64,000 nt of DNA from CAYRVX01 sp964642165 (GTDB lineage: Bacteria > Planctomycetota > Phycisphaerae > SM23-33), in contig CAZXOC010000004.1 in the NCBI GenBank assembly GCA_964642165.1, positions 3,091 to 67,090 of the forward strand, read 5' to 3'. Within the stretch, counting starts at the first letter, position 1. The number at the start of each line of letters is the position of its first letter. This document shows positions 43,372-51,431 of this stretch, piece by piece. Made by a program: the position numbers and the translations under genes. The notes under the pieces were generated by a model. That model saw only the letters and a list, made by a program, of their open reading frames with translations. It did not search any database and was not told where the DNA came from.

Positions 43372-43465
43372 GCAGAGACGGGTGGACCCACAGGTCCGCT
43401 CGTTTTCGTATTGCGGGGCCCACGTCTCTGCCCTACCTTGCGCGAGCAAGGGCTGGACCTGTGGG
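43372..43465 (+). promoter_or_regulatory. Interlocked inverted repeats between lysC and the thermonuclease gene
   Basis: Three structures share this leader. GCAGAGACG (43372-43380) is complementary to CGTCTCTGC (43423-43431). CCCACAGGTCC (43387-43397) is perfectly complementary to GGACCTGTGGG (43455-43465), which touches the next ATG. A local hairpin GGACC-CACA-GGTCC (43384-43397), followed by TTTT a few bases later, competes with the second pair and could be a weak lysC terminator. The first two pairings cross, giving a pseudoknot-like layout able to hide the ribosome binding site. Confidence 0.55.
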
Positions 43466-44350
43466 ATGAAGCCGACGAAGCCCAAGCTGAGCGGTCGCCG
43501 CAGGCGCCTGCGCGTCGCGGCGAGGAAGGCGCGGTGGCCGGCCGTTGCGCTGGTGGTCGTCGCGCTGATCATCGTCGCGGACCGGGCAGGCCTCTTCGGC
43601 CTTCGCCCGGCGCCGACGGGCGACGACTACCGGCGCTATCACGGCAAGTCGTTCCGCGTCGTTCGCGTGATCGACGGCGACACGCTGGACGTCGACGCGC
43701 CCGACGGGCGCCGCGGGCACACCCGGATCCGCCTCTGGGGCGTCGACACGCCCGAGACCAGGCATCCCCAGAAGGGCGTGCAGCACTTCGGCCCCGAGGC
43801 GGCCGCCTTCACCCGCCGTGCCTGCGAAGGCAACACCGTGCGCCTGGAACTGGCCCCCCGCCGCACGAGAGACAGGTACCGCCGCCTCCTGGCCTACGTG
43901 TTCCTGCCCGACGGCCGCCTGCTCAACCGCGAGCTGGTCCGCCTGGGCTTCGGCTACGCCGACCCGCGCTACCGCCATCCCTACCGGGAGGAGTTCCTGC
44001 GGCTGCACGACACCGCGCGGGCGGCGCGGCGGGGGCTCTGGCGGGACGTGCGGCAGAAGGACCTGCCGTACTACCTCCAGAACGCACTCGGGTGCGTTCG
44101 CCTTCCGGAACGGCCTCCAGCGGGGGCGCCCGAGGGGGCTTACAGGTCGCTGACCTGGCCCTCGCGCCCGGGCTGGTGGCGGTCGACGGCGAGCTTGCCG
44201 CGGATGGATTCGAGGGCCTGGGCCTTCCTGCCGATCCGCCCGACCAGCAGCATCACGGGCAGCCGCCGGCTGTCGCGGAACGTGACGACGATCCGCCCGA
44301 AGCCGAGGATCCGCTCGAGGAAGTCGCTGGTGTCCACGCGGGTGTTGTAG
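43466..44350 (+). CDS. Membrane-anchored thermonuclease (SNase/TNase domain)
   Basis: A 294-residue protein. One membrane span (RWPAVALVVVALIIVADRAG) follows a very basic N-terminus and precedes a staphylococcal-nuclease fold. That fold starts with SFRVVRVIDGDTLDVDA, has RIRLWGVDTPETRHP (catalytic Arg and Glu) and continues with RDRYRRLLAYVFLPDGRLLNREL, which holds the second active-site arginine. These Ca2+-dependent enzymes cut DNA or RNA, here outside the cytoplasm. The domain is complete by about residue 215 (GLWRDVRQKDLPYYLQ). The remaining ~75 residues are read from DNA that encodes the C-terminus of the convergent membrane protein, so the natural end could be earlier if there is a sequencing frameshift. 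ATG 43466 is preceded by GTGGG inside a potential RNA stem. Confidence 0.83.
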   Translation: MKPTKPKLSGRRRRLRVAARKARWPAVALVVVALIIVADRAGLFGLRPAPTGDDYRRYHGKSFRVVRVIDGDTLDVDAPDGRRGHTRIRLWGVDTPETRHPQKGVQHFGPEAAAFTRRACEGNTVRLELAPRRTRDRYRRLLAYVFLPDGRLLNRELVRLGFGYADPRYRHPYREEFLRLHDTARAARRGLWRDVRQKDLPYYLQNALGCVRLPERPPAGAPEGAYRSLTWPSRPGWWRSTASLPRMDSRAWAFLPIRPTSSITGSRRLSRNVTTIRPKPRIRSRKSLVSTRVL

Positions 44351-44988
44351 TCCTCGCGGGAGATCTGCTCGCCCGTCTCGGTCAGGCCGACCTGGATGTT
44401 CATGTAGTTCGGCGTGATGGCGACGTAGTAGAACAGGCCCTTGACCCACGAGACGACCACGCCGATCGAGAAGATCGCCGCGATCAGCAGGAAGCCCATC
44501 CAGCTCATCGACACGGTGATCCTGCCCAGGGCGTTGAGGAAGGACCCCAGCCAGCCCAGCAGGTGCAGCCAGAGCAGCACGAGCAGCACGAACAGCACGA
44601 CGATCGCCAGGACCTTGACGCTCATCTCGTACTCGTCGACGAGGAAGCACAGGACGAAGACGGCCAGCCACACGCCGCCGACCACCCGCGCCGCGACGTC
44701 GGCCGCCGAGGCGGGGATCGCCCCCAGGTCGATCATCAACATGACGCCCGCGCCCACGATCGACGCCAGGATCGCCGGGATGTAGAGCACCTTGCGGCTC
44801 CAGTTGAAGCAGACCAGCCACTCGTTGATGTCCGGGTCGTTCTTGAGCTGCAAGCCCACGCGGACCCGCGTCCGCAGCGTCCGGCGGAACAGCACGAACA
44901 CCAGGGCCGTCAGGCCCATCAGGGCGAAGGGAATGCAGAGGACCACGTACTTGTCCCAGCCCCAGTTCCAGTCGATCTTCGCCAGCAT
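44140..44988 (-). CDS. Polytopic inner-membrane protein, unknown function
   Basis: A 282-residue protein with about six hydrophobic segments, among them YVVLCIPFALMGLTALVFVLF, VLYIPAILASIVGAGVMLMI, VAARVVGGVWLAVFVLCFLV and LAIVVLFVLLVLLWLHLLGW. The C-terminal ~75 residues are soluble and beta-rich (MNIQVGLTETGEQISREDYN, RILGFGRIVVTFRD), perhaps a PH-like (bPH) domain facing the cytoplasm. The segment RTRVRVGLQLKNDPDINEWL lies between spans 1 and 2. I know no named family with certainty. ATG 44988 follows AAAGGA. The 3' end overlaps the convergent thermonuclease frame by ~210 bases. Its hydrophobic content and codon pattern argue that this gene is real. Confidence 0.8.
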   Translation of the reverse strand: MLAKIDWNWGWDKYVVLCIPFALMGLTALVFVLFRRTLRTRVRVGLQLKNDPDINEWLVCFNWSRKVLYIPAILASIVGAGVMLMIDLGAIPASAADVAARVVGGVWLAVFVLCFLVDEYEMSVKVLAIVVLFVLLVLLWLHLLGWLGSFLNALGRITVSMSWMGFLLIAAIFSIGVVVSWVKGLFYYVAITPNYMNIQVGLTETGEQISREDYNTRVDTSDFLERILGFGRIVVTFRDSRRLPVMLLVGRIGRKAQALESIRGKLAVDRHQPGREGQVSDL

Positions 44989-45163
44989 CTTGCGTCCTTT
45001 CCTGTCGATCGCCACGGGCGAGGCACCACGGTACCCGACCGCGTCGCGGCGGGCAAGCCTGCGCCGGCGCCGATGACGTTCGACCCGGTCGCCTCGGCTC
45101 TCGCCGCGCGCCTTCGAGGCGGCGACCGCTCGCCGGGTTAGACGCGGCCGGCACGCGAGGAAT

Positions 45164-45517
45164 TCAGGCGTCGCGGGCAGATAGACCTCTCGCCGGCCGG
45201 GCGGAGATGGCCGCGCGCCGAACGCGGACGTGTTTGCCCGGCGAGCGCCGGCGCACCCACCGCACGAACTTCCGGATCCCCGGGTGGCGGCGGATGGCCG
45301 ACAGCGTGGCGTACTCCCGCTCCAGCTTCTTTGCCCCGAAGGTGGCGTGCAGCATGTCGTGGCACGCCCCGCACAACATCGCGATCCGCTCGTGCACTTC
45401 GCGACGCTCGAAGGCCTTCTTGTTCTGCTTGTTCTTGTGCCGGGTGCGAGGAATGAGGTGGTGCCGCTCCAGCTTGCCGACGGTCCGGCCGCACAGCTCA
45501 CAGCGCTTGTCGTTCAT
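45164..45517 (-). CDS. HNH endonuclease domain protein
   Basis: A 117-residue protein with zinc-binding CELCGR near the N-terminus, the HNH core LERHHLIPRTRHKNKQNKK, and LCGACHDMLHATFG supplying the second CxxC and the last histidine. The C-terminus is strongly basic (RWVRRRSPGKHVRVRR) and probably binds nucleic acid. Small HNH proteins of this kind are common as stand-alone chromosomal genes and their role is not known. Defence, recombination or DNA repair are possible. ATG 45517 is preceded by GAGGCGAG. No toxin, intron or restriction partner is seen beside it. The ~345 bases upstream hold a promoter for the divergent gene and nothing else recognisable. Confidence 0.82.
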   Translation of the reverse strand: MNDKRCELCGRTVGKLERHHLIPRTRHKNKQNKKAFERREVHERIAMLCGACHDMLHATFGAKKLEREYATLSAIRRHPGIRKFVRWVRRRSPGKHVRVRRAAISARPARGLSARDA

Positions 45518-45654
45518 CTCGCCTCGCCTCGTCGCGTCGCGGGCGCCCTCGCCCCGGGGCCCGTTCATTGTACCTGCCCGATCCGTCCGCGCATCGGCAA
45601 AGCCGCCCGAAGCCACGCACCGGCCGTCCGCGCCGATGCCCCGGGGCTCGCCCC

Positions 45655-45682
45655 TTGCAAGCCGCGCCCGAGCGGCTACGAT
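45655..45682 (+). promoter_or_regulatory. Sigma-70-type promoter
   Basis: TTGCAA (45655-45660), 16 bases, TACGAT (45677-45682), within the 345-base gap between divergent genes. It drives the FtsB-like gene ~180 bases downstream. Between them AAAGGAG with a GTG seven bases on could start a short leader, but that frame does not match the gene. Confidence 0.5.
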
Positions 45683-45862
45683 ACGCTCACACGCGACGGA
45701 AACGCTGGAGCCGTCTGGAAGTCTCGTCCGATACATCAAAGGAGTCTGTGCCGCTCGCGGAGAGATCGTGCGCGCCGCGATCGGCAGCCGGCGGGGCGGG
45801 CTTCCGCGGCGAGACGCATCGGTCGGCGAGGAACAAAGAGGCCCTGGAAGACAAGGCGGTCT

Positions 45863-46420
45863 ATGGAGCCTCGACCCGAGAGAAGGCATGGCGACTACGA
45901 GCCGAGCGGCATCCGGCGGCTGCTGGGTGCGGCCGGGCGGCTCGTGGGCTTCTGCGCCGCGGCGGGGCTGGCGATGGCGATCTTCGGCTGCGTCCTGCTG
46001 CTGCCGGAGTGTGCCCGCCTGGCCAAGGCGCGCTACCACCTGGCCCGCCAGCAGGCGATCAACGCCGAGCTCGCCGAGCTCGTCCGCGCCAACGAGCGCC
46101 TGATCGCCAACCTGCCCGACGACCCCGTCCTCACGAAGCGGCTGGCCATGAACCAACTGGGCCTCTGGCCGGAGGACGAGGTGGTGGTTCCCGCCGTGCA
46201 GCGCATGCAACGCCCACCTCCCGCCGTCGTGCTGATCCGCCGGCGCGTCCGCCCGCAGCCCCCGAGCGGGTGGCTCCTCGACGCCGCCCGGCGCGTCTCG
46301 AAGCCCGGCACGAAGCGCGGGCTGCTGCTGCTGGCGGCCCTGGCCCTGTTCGCCGCGATCTGGGTCTTCCCGGCCAGGGACCCCGGCCGGAGGGAGAAGG
46401 TCCACCCGCCCGCGCCGTGA
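45863..46420 (+). CDS. FtsB/DivIC-like membrane coiled-coil protein
   Basis: A 185-residue protein with a cytoplasmic basic start, a membrane span (LVGFCAAAGLAMAIFGCVLLL) and an immediately following coiled coil (LAKARYHLARQQAINAELAE, LVRANERLIANLPDDPVLTK). The motif NLPDDPVLTKRLAMNQLGLWP ends the coil. This span-plus-coil layout with a terminal D-P-x-x-x-E/K-R-x-A segment resembles septum-formation initiators of the FtsB/DivIC group, here followed by a second hydrophobic segment (GLLLLAALALFAAIWVFP). Assignment to cell division is an inference. ATG 45863 has AAGG seven bases upstream. It converges with the HExxH peptidase gene. Confidence 0.7.
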   Translation: MEPRPERRHGDYEPSGIRRLLGAAGRLVGFCAAAGLAMAIFGCVLLLPECARLAKARYHLARQQAINAELAELVRANERLIANLPDDPVLTKRLAMNQLGLWPEDEVVVPAVQRMQRPPPAVVLIRRRVRPQPPSGWLLDAARRVSKPGTKRGLLLLAALALFAAIWVFPARDPGRREKVHPPAP

Positions 46421-46486
46421 GCCGCCCAGAGCGCCGGTGGGCTTCGGCGGAGGGCCGGCGGGGCTCGCCCGTCCATCGACACCCCC

Positions 46487-47530
46487 CTATCGGCGGAAAC
46501 GCAGCGTCTTGACCCAGGCAATATACGGCTTCTCGACCTGGTCGATCTTCCGGCCGAAGACGTGCTCGATGGCCCGGACGTCGGCGTTGCGGGCGCTGTG
46601 GTGGGCGCGGAAATGCTTGTAGAACTTCCGCAGCAGACCTTTCGTCTGCATGTACATCACGAAATAGCGGGCCTGGGCGTAGTTGTCGCCCTGGAGGCGG
46701 CCGTAGAAGTCGCGCTTGGTCACCAGGTCCCGCAGCGGGCGGAGCGTGCCCTTCTTGACGGCCGACTGGAGGCCCGGCAGGCGCCAGTTCGTCAGGCCGA
46801 TGATCGTCTCCTCCCGCACGCTGCACTGCTCGTGGAGGCTGGCGAGGCCCTCGTTGAACCAGGTGGGCACGTTGGGGAAGTCGTAGACGATCAGCGCGTG
46901 GGTCAGCTCGTGCACCAGCGTGCCGGTGCCGGTGTTGATGTTCATGACCATGCGCCGGTCGGTCGGCTGGTAGTAGCCGAAGTACGGCTCGCCGCCCCGG
47001 GGATAGTCGCGCTTGGCGTACCGCTTGTAGTTCGTCTCGCCGGCGAAGAGGAAGATGCTGATGGGGTGCGCGGGCTTCTTGTCGAAGTAGGCCGTCCACA
47101 TCGCCTTCGCCGGGCGGACGACGCTCCACTTGGCATACGAGGCGAGCTGCGCCTCGGACGAGTTGCCCGCCACCACGAACGGCGTCCGGACGATGACGTT
47201 GATCTTCCGCCCATGCGCGGTCCGGATCGCCGCCGCTTTCTTCGCGCAGGCCGTGACCAGCTCCGCGGGGGGGTACTTCTCCGGGCGGGCCGGCAGCGTT
47301 GCCGCGGGAACGCGCGCGGGCGGCTTGACCTTCGCGGCCCGCGCGGAGCGCGGCGGCCGGGCCCCGACCGAACCGATCGGCCCGGCGCCTGCCGAGGCAC
47401 CCGCCCGCGGTGCCGCCGGGCGCGCGGGCAGCAAGACACAGCAAGCTGCCGCAGCGAAGACCGCCAAGGCACAGGTGATCCACGCGACGTGCTTCCCGTT
47501 CACGTCTGGCGTCGTCTTCGGCGTGTGCAC
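46487..47530 (-). CDS. Membrane-anchored zinc metallopeptidase (HExxH, peptidase MA-like)
   Basis: A 347-residue protein with one N-terminal span (WITCALAVFAAAACCVLLPA), an Ala/Pro/Arg-rich linker, and a gluzincin-type catalytic region GTLVHELTHALIVYDFPNVP. In TWFNEGLASLHEQ the glutamate after FN is the likely third zinc ligand. This is the arrangement of peptidase MA-like/DUF1570 proteins found widely in Planctomycetota. The active site should face the periplasm. Substrate unknown. The start was set at GTG 47530 because AAGGA lies eight bases upstream. An in-frame GTG at 47614 would add 28 residues rich in Pro and Arg. It lies ~110 bases downstream of the sigma factor gene on the same strand. 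Confidence 0.83.
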   Translation of the reverse strand: MHTPKTTPDVNGKHVAWITCALAVFAAAACCVLLPARPAAPRAGASAGAGPIGSVGARPPRSARAAKVKPPARVPAATLPARPEKYPPAELVTACAKKAAAIRTAHGRKINVIVRTPFVVAGNSSEAQLASYAKWSVVRPAKAMWTAYFDKKPAHPISIFLFAGETNYKRYAKRDYPRGGEPYFGYYQPTDRRMVMNINTGTGTLVHELTHALIVYDFPNVPTWFNEGLASLHEQCSVREETIIGLTNWRLPGLQSAVKKGTLRPLRDLVTKRDFYGRLQGDNYAQARYFVMYMQTKGLLRKFYKHFRAHHSARNADVRAIEHVFGRKIDQVEKPYIAWVKTLRFRR

Positions 47531-47642
47531 AGAAGGCTTCCTTGGCTTGGCGGGCCCCGCAGGCCGCGCCCGATCCCATCCGCGAGGCCGCGGGCTCCTG
47601 GGGCTTGGTCGCACGAGCCCCGCGCCGGGTTCGCGCGGACCG

Positions 47643-49328
47643 TCACGACAGCAGGTCCGCCCGCTCCGGGCGGAGGATGTGGCGGAGCTTCTTGAGGGCC
47701 TGGATCTCGATCTGGCGGACCCGCTCCTTCGAGATGCCGAGGTGGCGGCCGAGCTGATCGAACGTCATGGAGCGCCCGCTGTCGTCCAAGCCGTAGTGGT
47801 CGATCAGGATCGTCCGCTCGCGCGGCGTGAGTTGGGCAAGGACGGCGTCGAGGCTCTCGCGCAGCTCGGGCAGGTTGACCTCATTGGGGTCGTAGGTCCT
47901 CAGGGCGGCGGCGATATCGAGGACCTCGTCGTGGCCGGTGGTGAAGCGGTCGAGCTGGTAGCGCTCGCGCGGCACGGAGCGAGCGAAGTTGCGAATGATG
48001 GCCCAGGAGGCGTAGGTGCTGAAGCGGTTGCCCCGGGAGTAGTCGAACTTCTCGACGGCCATCATGAGCGAGACGTTGCCGTCGCTGATCAGCTCGAAGA
48101 GGCCCTGGGGCCCGCCGACGTGCTTCTTGGCGATGGAAACGACCAGGCGCAGGTTGGCGCGGATGATCCGGTTCTTGACGACGTTGGCCTGGAGCAGGAG
48201 CTGCTCGATCTCCTTGAGGTCGCGAGTTCGGACGCGGTTCAGGTCGAGCTTGCTGCGGAGCTTGTCGGCCTTGTACTTGAGGTAGTTGTAGAGCCGGAAG
48301 AGGTTGCGTTCGCCCTCGGGGCTCAGCAAGGGCACCTCGTACAGCGCGCGGAGGTAGGGGGGCAAGTTCCTCGGCGGCCTGGGCGCCTGGGGCGCCTGGC
48401 CCGAGGCGGTTCCGGAGCTGCCCAGGGAGGCCTCGAGGATCACGTCGTCGGCGTTCGGCAGGTCGAACTGGGCGTTGTGGACGCACTTGATGGGCCGGCT
48501 CAGGAGCTGCTTTGCCCGCATCTCGTTGACGATGCGGTAGATGCTGCCGCGCGCGCGGTGGTACCGCTCGGCCAGGTCCGGCACGGACGCGCCGCGCAGG
48601 AACGCGCGGTAGATGGCGTTCTTCTCCTCGTCGCCGAGCGGGCCGGCGAGGTAGGGGAAGACGGCATCCTCGGGATGGTCCTTGTCGTGCTTGCGAATGG
48701 TGTAGCGGATGGTCTCGATGGCGCGGTGGGTGTGACGGGCCAGGCGCCTCGCGACGTCGCTCAGGCTGCACGGGGCGCGCCGGGCCATCCGCCGGGCGCG
48801 GCGGATGATGTCCCGCCGTTCCTCGTCGGTCATCTGCGTGAACCGGGCGGACCGTTCGACCTGGCGGCTGCGCTGCCGGACAAAGCGCCGGACGGAGCCT
48901 TCCAGGAACGCCACGCGACGCTTGCCGTTGGGGAAGACGAGTCTCCGAGCGGCCAGCCCGTTGCGGCGCCAGCGTTGGATCGTCTTGGTCGAGACGTTGA
49001 AACGCCGCGCCAGGGCGGCCGTGTCGTAGACCGGCTCGGGGTACTCGTCCGTGGTCAGCTCGAAGCTGTCGCAGATGTCCAGGATCAGCCGCATCAGGTC
49101 GGCCCGGAGTGTCTTGCCGGACATCGGCTCGGCGGGGGGCAGCTCGTCGCCGTGCGGCCGGTAGCCCGTCAGTCGGTAGACCACGAACTCGTAGGGGTAC
49201 CGGCGAGCCGGGCCGATGATCTGCACGAGGCCCTCGGCGGAGTCGACGTAGCCCTTCCGGAGGCGCCTCAATCCGGCGGTCAACTCCCTCGCCAGGTCCT
49301 CCATAGGCTTGTTGACGTACTTCCGCAT
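47643..49328 (-). CDS. RpoD-like sigma-70 factor with N-terminal HTH modules
   Basis: A 561-residue sigma-70-family protein. Region 1.2 reads PPYLRALYEVPLLSPEGERN (~323-342). Region 2 contains RIIRANLRLVVSIAKKHVGG, then FELISDGNVSLMMAVEKFDY, then GNRFSTYASWAIIRNFARSV. Region 4 ends with MTFDQLGRHLGISKERVRQI and EIQALKKLRHIL. Region 3 is short. The first ~290 residues are unusual. A MerR-type helix-turn-helix (YDTAALARRFNVSTKTIQRW, ~101-120) and two further HTH-like segments (SLSDVARRLARHTHRAIETI, ~188-207; RGASVPDLAERYHRARGSIY, ~245-264) precede the sigma core. It may direct RNA polymerase by extra contacts or respond to a signal. ATG 49328 has GAGG close upstream; the frame is open to 49532. 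Confidence 0.9.
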   Translation of the reverse strand: MRKYVNKPMEDLARELTAGLRRLRKGYVDSAEGLVQIIGPARRYPYEFVVYRLTGYRPHGDELPPAEPMSGKTLRADLMRLILDICDSFELTTDEYPEPVYDTAALARRFNVSTKTIQRWRRNGLAARRLVFPNGKRRVAFLEGSVRRFVRQRSRQVERSARFTQMTDEERRDIIRRARRMARRAPCSLSDVARRLARHTHRAIETIRYTIRKHDKDHPEDAVFPYLAGPLGDEEKNAIYRAFLRGASVPDLAERYHRARGSIYRIVNEMRAKQLLSRPIKCVHNAQFDLPNADDVILEASLGSSGTASGQAPQAPRPPRNLPPYLRALYEVPLLSPEGERNLFRLYNYLKYKADKLRSKLDLNRVRTRDLKEIEQLLLQANVVKNRIIRANLRLVVSIAKKHVGGPQGLFELISDGNVSLMMAVEKFDYSRGNRFSTYASWAIIRNFARSVPRERYQLDRFTTGHDEVLDIAAALRTYDPNEVNLPELRESLDAVLAQLTPRERTILIDHYGLDDSGRSMTFDQLGRHLGISKERVRQIEIQALKKLRHILRPERADLLS

Positions 49329-49398
49329 GACCTCGCCGCCCTCTGCAATGCCCGTGCGCAAAGGCCCATTGGCACGGCTGGCCCCGCTCAGTGTGCCT

Positions 49399-49429
49399 AT
49401 AGTATGCGGGACAACCCCAGAAATGGCAA
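49399..49429 (-). promoter_or_regulatory. Promoter candidate for the sigma factor gene
   Basis: On the minus strand TTGCCA, 19 bases, TACTAT, ~71 bases before the ATG at 49328. The rest of the gap up to 49715 (~285 bases) shows no gene or clear terminator. Confidence 0.4.
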
Positions 49430-49715
49430 CGGGTTTCTGCCCGTCGGCCGCCCGGGGCGGCCCGGGCGCCGGGAGCACCTGGTTGGCCGATGGCGACGCC
49501 CCAGGGTCAGCCGCCGGCCATGTTCGACACAAGTCCTTTCTTCGAAACGAGCAATCTCGACGGACGGCACCGGGTGGACGCCCGAAGTACGGCCAGGGAA
49601 CCCGCGCCGGATAAGCCGGCAGGCGGGACCGAGAGCCAAGGGCCGCAACGGCGGCGCCCTTCGTTCGCGCAGACAGAGTGTCCTATCGCAAACGAGCCGC
49701 AAGTGCCGCCGCAGC

Positions 49716-51341
49716 CTAGGGGCTAGGCGGTTCGGGAGCGGGCGTCCCACCCAGCAGCTTCCGGAAATGGGCCGCGTGCTTCGCCACGTAGGGTGAGGCC
49801 TCGGCCCGGCCGAGCTGGTCCAGCACCTCCGTGCCCTTGCGGCGGTACTCGGCGTCCTGCGACAGCCGGTACAGCGCCGCGTAGGCCGCGGCCGTCTGAA
49901 GGCGGTAGGCCCACTGCAGCTTCTTGTCCTTCTCCTTCCGACCGACGAGCTCGGCGGCGTCTTCGTACCGGATGGCCGCCCACCGGAAGTCCTCCTGTGC
50001 GGCGGTCTTCATCTCCTGGGCGTTCGTGCGGTAGGCGGGGACCTGGGTGACGATGTCGGGCACCGTGTTCTGCACGGGCAGGGCTTCCCAGAGCTTGGTG
50101 ACGCTGGCCACGACGTGGTCGAGGCGCTTCTGGAGGCTCAGGCCGGCCAGGCGGAGCTGGCCCTGCTGCATCCGCATGTCGCCCCACATCGAGACGATCG
50201 CCGGGTCGGAGTCCAGTTCCGGCACGTCCATCGGCGCCTGGTCGCCGGTGCAGCCGGCGTACTTCTTGTACTGGCCCTCGGCGCCGCCGTAGGCCTTGTT
50301 GGCATCGTCCTCCTCGTCTCGGGCCTGCTTGCAGAGATCGATGGTCTTGCCGGCCAGCGTCTCCACCTCCTTCTGGCTGTCGGTCACCAGCTGGACGAAG
50401 GCGTCGCGTTCCTGGCGGATGGTCGCCGTTCGCTTCTCGCGGCGGCTGGCGACCTCAGCGGCGGCCGTCCCGCGTCTCTGCGCCGCGGCAACGTCCAGCT
50501 TCAGCGTGGCGATCTGGGAGGCGAGGAACTGGACGGTGTCTTCCAGCTCGGTGATCCGGACGGAGTTGGCCGTGGCCTGGTCCTCCTTGGCCCGGGCCTT
50601 GTCGAACAGCTCGATGCCCTTGATGGGCCCGGCGAGCTGGCTCTGCACGCGGAGCTCGCGGGCGTCGGCCAGCAGCTTCTCGTTGGCCGTGGCCAGCGAG
50701 GCCTTCTCCTTCTCGTGGGCCTGCCTCTTCTGGGTCAGCCCACCGATCTTCCCCTGCGCCGCGGCGATGTCGGCCTTGGCGCCGCCGGCCATCTTCGCCA
50801 CGGACGGATCGGTGACGCTGAGGAGCTGGTCGCAGTTGGCCACGCGTTTGCCGTGATCGCCCATGGCGATGGCGGCGTCCTCCATTCGCCGCAGGAGCGT
50901 CCAGGCCTCGTGGCGCTTCTGGGTGGCGAGAAGAGCCATGCGATCCCCTTCGAGGGCATGGATGCGCGCGAGGACGGCGTGGGCCAGGGCCTTGTCGACG
51001 GGCGGCGTGTCGCTGTCGGCGGCGGCGAGGGCGGCCGACAGCTCGTCGGCGGCCTGCTTCAGCGCCGGCGCCGCCTTGGGGTTCACCATGCCCAGCGGAA
51101 CCAGCTCGATGGCGTTCGGGTCGTCGGGGGCGTCCTTCCGCTCGGTGAAGGGGGCGTAGTCTCCGCCGACCTTGAAGACCGGGTCGTGCAGCACGGCACA
51201 GGCCCGGTCGTAGAGCCGTCGGGCGCGGTTGGTAGCCTTGGCCAGGTCGCTCCGGGCGTCGCCCCCGCAGCCGATCAGCCCAAACGCCGCCCAGCTGAAC
51301 GCCCCCAACAGTACGAACAGCACACGCTTGTCCTTATGCAC
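49716..51341 (-). CDS. Coiled-coil lipoprotein, unknown function
   Basis: A 541-residue protein with a lipoprotein signal ending AFGLIGC (cysteine ~25). Most of the body is alpha-helical. A TPR-like stretch (~30-180: ALKQAADELSAALAAAD, KALAHAVLARIHALEGDRM) is followed by a long coiled coil (~195-340: KIGGLTQKRQAHEKEKASLA, SVRITELEDTVQFLASQIAT, RREKRTATIRQERDAFVQLV). The last third is again TPR-like (KLQWAYRLQTAAAYAALYRL). The protein probably sits in a membrane facing the periplasm, as a scaffold. The start is GTG 51341 with AGGAGA about eight bases upstream; a strong promoter and a hairpin lie directly upstream. It is the last gene of a minus-strand run of envelope genes. Confidence 0.82.
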   Translation of the reverse strand: MHKDKRVLFVLLGAFSWAAFGLIGCGGDARSDLAKATNRARRLYDRACAVLHDPVFKVGGDYAPFTERKDAPDDPNAIELVPLGMVNPKAAPALKQAADELSAALAAADSDTPPVDKALAHAVLARIHALEGDRMALLATQKRHEAWTLLRRMEDAAIAMGDHGKRVANCDQLLSVTDPSVAKMAGGAKADIAAAQGKIGGLTQKRQAHEKEKASLATANEKLLADARELRVQSQLAGPIKGIELFDKARAKEDQATANSVRITELEDTVQFLASQIATLKLDVAAAQRRGTAAAEVASRREKRTATIRQERDAFVQLVTDSQKEVETLAGKTIDLCKQARDEEDDANKAYGGAEGQYKKYAGCTGDQAPMDVPELDSDPAIVSMWGDMRMQQGQLRLAGLSLQKRLDHVVASVTKLWEALPVQNTVPDIVTQVPAYRTNAQEMKTAAQEDFRWAAIRYEDAAELVGRKEKDKKLQWAYRLQTAAAYAALYRLSQDAEYRRKGTEVLDQLGRAEASPYVAKHAAHFRKLLGGTPAPEPPSP

Positions 51342-51357
51342 GGTACGCTCTCCTGAT

Positions 51358-51386
51358 CCTCTCGGCGTCGAACCCGACGCGAGAGG
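51358..51386 (-). promoter_or_regulatory. 5'-leader stem-loop of the coiled-coil lipoprotein gene
   Basis: A twelve-base-pair stem with one bulged base, CCTCTCG(g)CGTCG / CGACGCGAGAGG, and the loop AACC. It begins about where transcription from the promoter at 51394-51422 should start and ends 17 bases before the GTG. It could protect the mRNA 5' end. Confidence 0.5.
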
Positions 51387-51393
51387 CGCCTAG

Positions 51394-51422
51394 CTTGTAT
51401 CACGGCGGGAAGCGGTTTGCAA
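51394..51422 (-). promoter_or_regulatory. Sigma-70-type promoter for the coiled-coil lipoprotein gene
   Basis: TTGCAA (51422-51417), exactly 17 bases, TACAAG (51399-51394) on the minus strand, ~55 bases upstream of the start. Confidence 0.6.
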
Positions 51423-51431
51423 TGTCCTGAT

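Noticed and set aside
45747..45862. A GTG-started leader gene after AAAGGAG
   Set aside because: The frame continues into the FtsB-like gene region in the wrong phase and has no gene-like composition. The ATG at 45863 fits the real product.
49716..51341. Methyl-accepting or Smc-like role for the coiled-coil lipoprotein
   Set aside because: It has coiled coils but no HAMP, signalling or ATP-binding motif, so only the lipoprotein scaffold description is supported.
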